NCBI GenBank assembly: GCA_021200895.1
Contig: JAJQFX010000054.1
Span: 1-10,858, forward strand
Source of the DNA: Clostridiales bacterium
GTDB lineage: Bacteria; Bacillota; Clostridia; Oscillospirales; Oscillospiraceae
Length of the DNA: 10,858 nt
Direction: 5' to 3'
Positions 6,459 through 10,858 of this stretch are shown in pieces. Position numbers and translations under genes: made by a program. The notes under the pieces were generated by a model. The model did not search any database, was not told where the DNA came from, and was given only the letters and a program-made list of their open reading frames with translations. Each line of letters starts with the position of its first letter. Positions within the stretch are counted from its first letter, which is position 1.

Positions 6459-8072
6459 ATGGCACGAGAAACGACGGAAGCCGTGGAAGTGAACGAAGCG
6501 GCAAACGAAACCCTGGAAGAGGAAGAAGAACTCCTGGAAGAGGAGGAAGAGGTCAAGGTGAAAGGCCCCAGCGGCATCAGCCTGGCCCTGAACAAGTTCT
6601 TCCACCACCTTGACAGAGGCACCACCATGAAGTCCGAAATCGGCGCGGGCCTCGGTGCATTCTGCATTGCAGTCTGCACACTGATGATGAACACTCAGAT
6701 CATCGGCTCCGCCTACGGCAATTACGCCGGTTCTTATCTGGCCGTTGCCCTGATTTGCTTCATCGGCAGCCTGCTGCTGGGCATCCTCTGCAACCTGCCC
6801 CTGGTCATGACCGCCAACATGGGTCTCAGCGCAGTGCTGATCTCCATGCTGGGCACCGACACCGGCCTGACCTATGCCAACCTGATGGCGGTCACCTTTG
6901 TGGCGGCAATCATCTACCTGGTGATTGTAGTCACCCCTCTGAAAAATATCTTCGTGAACGCCCTGCCCGAAGGGGTGCGCAAGGCGCTGCCTGTGGGCAT
7001 CGGCATCTACGTCATGCTCACTGCCCTGGAGAACAGCGGCCTCCTGACCGCCGACGGCACGCTGGCCACGGCCTCCGACTTCACCACCTTACAGACCTAT
7101 TACTTCGGCCTGATGGTCGGGGCCACCTTCCTGTTTATCCTGATGAAGGCTACAGGGCGCAAAAAGCCCGCCTTTGCCACATTTGGCCTGCTGATTGCGG
7201 CCATGTGGGTCGGCGGTGTGCTGTTCTACATGAATTACTTTGTGGGCGGACAAACCGCTTCCACCATCGTCTACGAGCGGCTGAACGTGGTGGTGGCCAC
7301 TGACGGCGCGAATCCCTATAATCTCGCCACCGGCATCGCCTCCCTGAACATCGGCGCACTGTTCACCGAGGGCTTCGATTTCAGCGCCTACACCGAGGCG
7401 GGCGGCTCCGTCCCCATGTTCTTCCTCCAGGGCGTGCTGACCTTCCTGTTTCTGGGCCTGTACACCAACCTGGGCAACACCAGGGCCGCCGCAGTGGTGG
7501 GCAGCTATGAGGATGAGGACTACGCCGTCAAGGGCGAGCAGAAGGCCCTGGTGGTCAGCGCAGCCCTGAACGTTGCGGCTCCCGTGCTGGGCGCTTCCCC
7601 CACCGCTGTGGGCACTCAGTCCTCCGTGGACACCGAGGACGGCGGCAAGACCGGCCTCAGCTCGGTAGCGGCCTCCCTTGGCTTCTTCGTGGCCCTGTTT
7701 GTCTGGATTTTTACCCCGCTCTTTGCCACCAAGACCAACGGCGCGGGGATGTGGGTCAGCGAGACCGAGACCAAGCTGGCCTATTACGTCCAGGACGCCT
7801 ACGTCTTTGCCGACCTGATTATGGTGCTGGTAGGCGCGTCCATGCTGAAGGGCATCCGCAAGGTGGACACCGCCAAGCTGGCGGAAATGCTCCCCTTCGC
7901 CGCCGCTGTAGTGGGCATCGGCCTGCTGAGCAATATCGCCGTCGGCGTGGCGCTGGGCGCGATTTCCTACGTCATCGTGATGGCAGTCAGCAAGGAGCGG
8001 AAGAATCTGACCGTTGCCAACCTGGTGCTGGCCGCTTGTATGCTGGTGTATCTGATTCTGGCTCTGATTTGA
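6459..8072 (+). CDS. NCS2 family permease, divergent AzgA-like subgroup
   Basis: This 537-residue inner-membrane transporter has about 12-14 hydrophobic segments. Family signatures include LDRGTTMKSEIGAGLGAF near residues 50-70, KALPVGIGIYVMLTALENSG, and GGKTGLSSV in the TMS10 region. AzgA-like members import adenine, guanine or hypoxanthine with protons. The three polar positions tied to purine binding in fungal AzgA are altered: the TMS3 Asn (MGLNA pattern) is S124, the TMS8 Asp (FDTLGT pattern) is T336 followed by N337, and the TMS10 Glu (VES pattern) is Q387. The substrate is therefore uncertain. The first 32 residues are extremely acidic, including ELLEEEEEV. The start follows AGGAG (6446-6450). 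It lies 102 nt after the GH3 gene on the same strand, suggesting joint function. Confidence 0.88.
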   Translation: MARETTEAVEVNEAANETLEEEEELLEEEEEVKVKGPSGISLALNKFFHHLDRGTTMKSEIGAGLGAFCIAVCTLMMNTQIIGSAYGNYAGSYLAVALICFIGSLLLGILCNLPLVMTANMGLSAVLISMLGTDTGLTYANLMAVTFVAAIIYLVIVVTPLKNIFVNALPEGVRKALPVGIGIYVMLTALENSGLLTADGTLATASDFTTLQTYYFGLMVGATFLFILMKATGRKKPAFATFGLLIAAMWVGGVLFYMNYFVGGQTASTIVYERLNVVVATDGANPYNLATGIASLNIGALFTEGFDFSAYTEAGGSVPMFFLQGVLTFLFLGLYTNLGNTRAAAVVGSYEDEDYAVKGEQKALVVSAALNVAAPVLGASPTAVGTQSSVDTEDGGKTGLSSVAASLGFFVALFVWIFTPLFATKTNGAGMWVSETETKLAYYVQDAYVFADLIMVLVGASMLKGIRKVDTAKLAEMLPFAAAVVGIGLLSNIAVGVALGAISYVIVMAVSKERKNLTVANLVLAACMLVYLILALI

Positions 8073-8101
8073 CGAGGGAGCCATACCCGAATAACACAAG
8101 T

Positions 8102-8148
8102 CCCCGCGGGGGCCGATTTCCCGGCATATAGCGCCGAATATCCCCCGC
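8102..8148. repeat. GC-rich inverted repeats after the permease gene
   Basis: CCCCGCGGGG (8102-8111) is self-complementary. GCGGGGG (8106-8112) can also pair with CCCCCGC (8142-8148). These elements could form alternative structures with the following hairpin at 8162-8198, since all share GCGGGG-type arms. No T tract follows, and no known riboswitch was recognised. Confidence 0.4.
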
Positions 8149-8161
8149 AGTTTCCTCCTTA

Positions 8162-8198
8162 CCCCGCACGCCCGGATGCTTCCCCCGGACGTGCGGGG
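8162..8198 (+). terminator. Hairpin between permease and lipoprotein genes, weak or atypical terminator
   Basis: CCCCGCACG (8162-8170) pairs with CGTGCGGGG (8190-8198). After one C-A mismatch the stem continues with CCGG (8172-8175) and CCGG (8185-8188). The loop is 9 nt. Only ATTTC follows, so termination would be weak. It may partly separate the lipoprotein gene from the GH3-permease unit or act as an mRNA end stabiliser. Confidence 0.4.
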
Positions 8199-8317
8199 AT
8201 TTCAAAAGATAGATGAAACGAACCTGTTCTGATGCAAACTTAAACAGACCGAACTATGAAAAGCGGAGAACTGGCTGGGACAAGGTTCTTCACCCCAAAA
8301 CCACGGAGGCGAATCCA

Positions 8318-9505
8318 ATGAAACAAAAAATTATCGCCCTGCTGCTGGCGTTAGCGGCGGCGGTTTCCCTGACCGCCTGCGGCGAAGCGGGAGACAGCAG
8401 CATCACCGAAGGTGAAACCAGCTCTGATAGCGTATCCTCCGAGGCGGAGGACGGCTCCAGCCTGGAAAGTGAGGAGGCCGCCATTCTGGCCGCCGTACCC
8501 AACGAAGCGCGGGAGGACTGCGTAGCCTATCTGACCGATGGAACGATGACCAACGACACTGTGGTAATGACCCTGGATGGGACAGACATCACCGCCGATA
8601 TGCTCATCTATTTTTTGGGCTACTATGAAACCTACTACATGAGTATGTTCTCCGCTTACGGTTATGACATTGAGCTGGAGGACAGCTATAGCGACGACAT
8701 GACCTATATCGACTTTTTCCTTCAAATTGCAGAGAATGCGGCGGTTCAGATGACTGCTGCCCGAGTTCTGGCGGAGTCAGCCGGCGTCACCTTTAGCGAG
8801 GAAAATCAAACCTCGTTAAACGAGTCTATCGCGAGCATTGTTGAGTCGGATGTACTCTATGTCGGGGCGAACTCAGAGGTCATGGAGGAACTCTTTGCCC
8901 GCACCATTTATGGCAATGCCTATCAGGAGATGGTTTATGGCGAAGGCGGAGAGGAAGAGATTACCGATGAGGCGACGGAGGATTACGCCGATGAAAATGG
9001 ATACTATAATTGCCGCTACATTCTGTTTTACGGCCTGGACGATGACGGCAACGCCCTGGAGGACGAGGCGCTGGAGGCGGTGCAGGCCGAAGCGGAGGAG
9101 TGCTATCAGTCCCTGTCTCAGCTCAGCGGCGATGCGCTGGTGGAGGCGTTCCAGACCCAGCAGGAGGAACTGAATTACGACGGCAACACAGAGGAGTTTT
9201 ATGTTACGCCTTCCAGCAGTCTGGTGGACGGGTTCAGCGACGCGGTTCTGAGCCTGGAGGAATATCAGGTGGGCATGAGCGATGCCACCAGTTACGGTTA
9301 CTTTGTGGTGCTCCGCCTTCCTTTGGGCGATGAAAATCTGGACAGCGTGAAGGAGGATTATGCCAGCAGCCTGTTCAGTGCTGCCATCAGTGACGCTATC
9401 TCTGCCGCTGAAATCACCTATGAGGACGTGTTAGATGAGGTGGACTATGCGGCCTTTTTCGAAAAGCTGGCCGCATTACAGGAAATCATTGACAGCGCGG
9501 CGTGA
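8318..9505 (+). CDS. PrsA/SurA-like foldase lipoprotein with a degenerate parvulin domain
   Basis: This 395-residue lipoprotein is probably an extracytoplasmic chaperone. It has a signal peptide with lipobox LTAC and lipidated C21, followed by a Ser/Glu-rich linker. A SurA-N-like helical chaperone region follows (about 75-225, starting VVMTLDGTDITADMLIYF), then a parvulin-like segment (about 229-335) with YYNCRYILF and GYFVVLRL. The two histidines typical of active PpiC parvulins appear replaced, as Y234 and F329, so isomerase activity is doubtful. The start at 8318 was chosen because GGAGG (8305-8309) precedes it and the signal peptide begins there; an in-frame ATG at 8213 would bury the signal peptide. 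It lies 245 nt after the permease gene on the same strand and could assist folding of the exported GH3 enzyme (inference). Confidence 0.85.
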   Translation: MKQKIIALLLALAAAVSLTACGEAGDSSITEGETSSDSVSSEAEDGSSLESEEAAILAAVPNEAREDCVAYLTDGTMTNDTVVMTLDGTDITADMLIYFLGYYETYYMSMFSAYGYDIELEDSYSDDMTYIDFFLQIAENAAVQMTAARVLAESAGVTFSEENQTSLNESIASIVESDVLYVGANSEVMEELFARTIYGNAYQEMVYGEGGEEEITDEATEDYADENGYYNCRYILFYGLDDDGNALEDEALEAVQAEAEECYQSLSQLSGDALVEAFQTQQEELNYDGNTEEFYVTPSSSLVDGFSDAVLSLEEYQVGMSDATSYGYFVVLRLPLGDENLDSVKEDYASSLFSAAISDAISAAEITYEDVLDEVDYAAFFEKLAALQEIIDSAA

Positions 9506-9788
9506 CAGGACAATACGGTTTTCCATGTTTGACCAGAAGTAAAAGATACGAAAGGACAGAACCATGCATGCGGGATGCGGTGGCAAGCAATGCTTTTGTG
9601 CTACAAAAGCTCCGCTCCGCTTACCTTGTTGGGGGAATCCCCAAGCCCCTTTCCTGAACATCCCCGTCGTGGATGGACTGCGCATTCCTGCGGAACGCTT
9701 TGATGCAAGCATTATCAAACTGCTTTTTGATTTGCTATGCTGCGCAGGGAATCCTGCACATGATTATCCACAGCGCGCTCTACGAAAC
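9506..9788. other. Gap after the lipoprotein gene, no firm gene
   Basis: These 283 bases lie between the lipoprotein stop and a strong hairpin terminator. The only candidate is a 29-codon frame at 9568-9657. GGGGGAATCCCC at 9631-9642 forms a small palindrome. No promoter or known RNA was recognised. Transcription from the lipoprotein gene probably reads through to the terminator at 9789-9843. Confidence 0.4.
9568..9657 (+). CDS. Possible 29-residue small protein (doubtful)
   Basis: A short frame encodes 29 residues, beginning MRDAVASNAFVLQKLRSAY and ending GIPKPLS. AAAGGA (9551-9556) lies 11 nt upstream. An ATG at 9564 in another frame has better spacing, but its frame runs straight through the terminator stem and is less likely. 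There are no domains and no predicted function. The stretch might equally be a non-coding dispersed repeat. Confidence 0.2.
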   Translation: MRDAVASNAFVLQKLRSAYLVGGIPKPLS

Positions 9789-9843
9789 AAAAAATACCCG
9801 GCAGGCTGCCACAATTTTTATGGCGGCCTGCCGGGTATTTTTT
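9789..9843. terminator. Strong bidirectional-type intrinsic terminator
   Basis: A 22-bp stem (9789-9810 with 9822-9843) has a single T-G wobble and an 11-nt AT-rich loop. The outer six pairs are A-T, giving a T6 run on both strands. On the plus strand it can end the lipoprotein transcript. On the minus strand it can end transcripts from the small frames at 9870-9995 and 10202-10360. Confidence 0.92.
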
Positions 9844-9869
9844 GCTCAGCAGAGCACAGTGATGAACTT

Positions 9870-9995
9870 TCATATACTCCAGGATGCAACGAAACCTTCC
9901 AGTGAAATCCAGCGCGTTGCCATCTGTAATGTGCAGACCTGTTCCTTCCGATCATCAGTGTCAGTGGTTTCCTCACTGGTGGTAGTCAGTGTCAT
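9870..9995 (-). CDS. Small 41-residue protein of unknown function
   Basis: The minus strand encodes 41 residues: a Thr/Asp/Glu-rich first half (MTLTTTSEETTDTDDRKEQ) and a hydrophobic, Trp-containing end (ATRWISLEGFVASWSI). A GGAG lies only 2 nt before the ATG, which is closer than usual. The stop is 27 nt before the terminator stem, the right place for the last gene of a minus-strand unit. No family was recognised. It could be a true small accessory protein of a mobile element or the tail of a broken gene. Confidence 0.4.
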   Translation of the reverse strand: MTLTTTSEETTDTDDRKEQVCTLQMATRWISLEGFVASWSI

Positions 9996-10201
9996 CACTC
10001 CGCATTGATGGAAAGCGCATAAGTGCTTGTGTCCCCCAGGAAGCCACCATGTGTAACTAGCCCGTCAAAACACTGGCTGTGCGGCCTTGATTGCCTGCCT
10101 CCGCACGGCTTTTGGATAGATAAGGAGCTATGGCCGCCTGTCACCCACCGGATGTGCTCACAGTAAGGTATGATTTTCTGTTCGGCTGTTTGACTGACCC
10201 A
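9996..10201. other. Spacer between two small minus-strand frames
   Basis: No coding frame stands out. A stem with one T-G wobble (GCTGTGCGG at 10076-10084 with CCGCACGGC at 10101-10109) is followed by four T residues on the plus strand, a weak terminator-like form. GTAAGGTATG at 10163-10172 recurs inverted as CATACCTTAC at 10239-10248, inside the neighbouring small frame. Confidence 0.4.
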
Positions 10202-10360
10202 CTACCCCTCTGTCTGACGGAAATAGCCGTTCTCCTCCCATACCTTACGGTCAGGACAATAGTAGTTGTACTCATTGGAATCATCCAGCTTAATGGCATA
10301 GCCAAAAGTCAGGATTCCTTTCTGGAGTCCAATGCGGACATACTGTGCGTCCTTTTTCAT
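10202..10360 (-). CDS. Small 52-residue protein of unknown function
   Basis: The minus strand encodes 52 residues from ATG (complement of 10358-10360) to TAG (complement of 10202-10204). The composition is that of a folded polar domain: MKKDAQYVRIGLQKG, then segments FGYAIKLDD and YYCPDRKVWEENGYF. An in-frame TAA lies a few codons upstream, so this is the full frame. The ribosome site is weak (AAAGG very close to the ATG). It is divergent from the plus-strand gene that follows, about 40 bp away. The family is unknown. Small proteins like this are common in conjugative elements of gut Clostridia (inference). Confidence 0.5.
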   Translation of the reverse strand: MKKDAQYVRIGLQKGILTFGYAIKLDDSNEYNYYCPDRKVWEENGYFRQTEG

Positions 10361-10400
10361 TGCCTTTTATCTGATGGGCTACGGACGGACAAACGAAACG

Positions 10401-10808
10401 ATGGATACCCTCTCCGATGTCATGGCTCTGATTGCGGAGCTGAGTGACAAAGCCGGGATTCGGTTTGAGATCGACGTGAAGCGTCCGCCCCACGCTGAAG
10501 AATGGTTCTGTGCAATTCGATTCAACGGGAAGCAGGCGGATGCTGAGCATAACGCCGACCTCTGTCTGTTCCTGGAATCCTTCCGGGATGAACGGGAACG
10601 GCTCGAAACCTATTGGTCTGACAGAGCGCAGTATGACGAATGGCTCGATTATCAGTTGGCCTACTATGCGCCCATCCCGTTGGCCGACAAAGAGCGGGAA
10701 ACATTGACACCAGAAGAACGGATTCGCCGCAGGGATATGCTTGTAGCCCAACAGGTAGAGCAGGCAAAACAAAAAGCTGCCGGTTTGGAAACCGACAGCG
10801 AAAATTAG
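10401..10808 (+). CDS. Conserved-looking 135-residue protein of unknown function
   Basis: This soluble, charged protein has no membrane segment. The N-terminal part (about 1-65) looks like an alpha/beta domain (LSDVMALIAELSDKAG, FEIDVKRPP, EWFCAIRFNG). The middle is rich in aromatic and acidic residues (ETYWSD, YDEWLDYQLAYYAP), and the C-terminal third is helical and highly charged. The start is uncertain: 10401 begins at a natural fold boundary but has only a weak GGACGGAC upstream, 10374 is in frame without a ribosome site, and 10332 overlaps the opposite-strand gene. The stop at 10806-10808 directly abuts the IS-like repeat at 10809, so the C-terminus could have been set by an insertion. 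Context suggests a mobile-element accessory gene. No function is assigned. Confidence 0.6.
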   Translation: MDTLSDVMALIAELSDKAGIRFEIDVKRPPHAEEWFCAIRFNGKQADAEHNADLCLFLESFRDERERLETYWSDRAQYDEWLDYQLAYYAPIPLADKERETLTPEERIRRRDMLVAQQVEQAKQKAAGLETDSEN

Positions 10809-10858
10809 GGAACCTCTGATTTAATCTGGCCTAACCGCATCAGCCTCAAATATGCTAT
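10809..10858. mobile_element. Possible insertion-sequence end (partial, running out of the window to the right)
   Basis: GGAACCTCTGA at 10809-10819 is the exact reverse complement of bases 54-64. Sequence beyond the repeat differs from the left copy, which fits opposite ends of one element type if both flanking copies share an orientation. No transposase coding can be judged in 50 bases. Confidence 0.35.

Noticed and set aside
7089..8099. 336-residue minus-strand frame opposite the permease
   Set aside because: Gln/His/Gly-rich antisense shadow; the plus strand encodes clear transporter motifs.
8213..8317. Upstream start for the lipoprotein gene
   Set aside because: It would put 35 polar residues before a classical signal peptide and lipobox; ATG 8318 has its own GGAGG.
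9564..9905. 113-residue plus-strand frame
   Set aside because: It passes through the whole 22-bp terminator stem and has no protein-like pattern.
10130..10447. 105-residue plus-strand frame
   Set aside because: It is opposite the more protein-like 52-residue minus-strand frame and overlaps the 135-residue gene in another frame.

Overview
The window reads as DNA from a gut-type, GC-rich member of the Clostridia, most like Oscillospiraceae/Ruminococcaceae. This rests on protein style only: a GHKL kinase paired with a LytTR regulator, a membrane-tethered permuted GH3 enzyme, a divergent NCS2 permease, a Ser/Thr/Asp-rich lipoprotein, and strong AGGAGG ribosome sites. No rRNA, tRNA or CRISPR array was seen. 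The core (about 690-9505) is clearly GC-rich; both flanks look poorer in GC and contain only small or broken reading frames.

Layout. Bases 1-64 end in an 11-bp sequence that recurs inverted at 10809-10819, like the outward-running ends of two insertion-sequence copies. Bases 65-690 hold no convincing gene, but do hold an orphan ribosome site followed by a two-codon frame, a plausible promoter at 549-577 and a strongly folded leader. A two-component pair follows: a LytTR response regulator (693-1415) overlapping by 14 nt a six-helix GHKL sensor kinase (1402-2760), closed by a perfect 15-bp terminator. Next is a regulatory region with 12-bp direct repeats at 21-bp spacing just upstream of a putative promoter, which is the geometry of LytTR operators. 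It leads into a 1099-residue circularly permuted GH3 glycosidase with a membrane helix at each end (3057-6356) and an AzgA-like NCS2 permease (6459-8072), separated by a perfect hairpin without a T tract. A PrsA-like lipoprotein foldase (8318-9505) follows after a structured gap.

How the genes may work together (inference): the kinase senses a signal in or at the membrane; the LytTR regulator then activates the GH3-permease unit through the repeats. The tethered GH3 would cleave a glycoside outside the cell, the permease would import the released aglycone or another small product, and the lipoprotein would help exported proteins fold. The permease differs from the AzgA pattern at all three positions known for purine recognition in that family, so its substrate is probably not a standard purine.

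The right flank (9506-10858) holds a 22-bp bidirectional-type terminator, two short minus-strand frames (41 and 52 residues), a 135-residue plus-strand protein of unknown function and the right-hand IS-like end. It looks like accessory or mobile-element debris.
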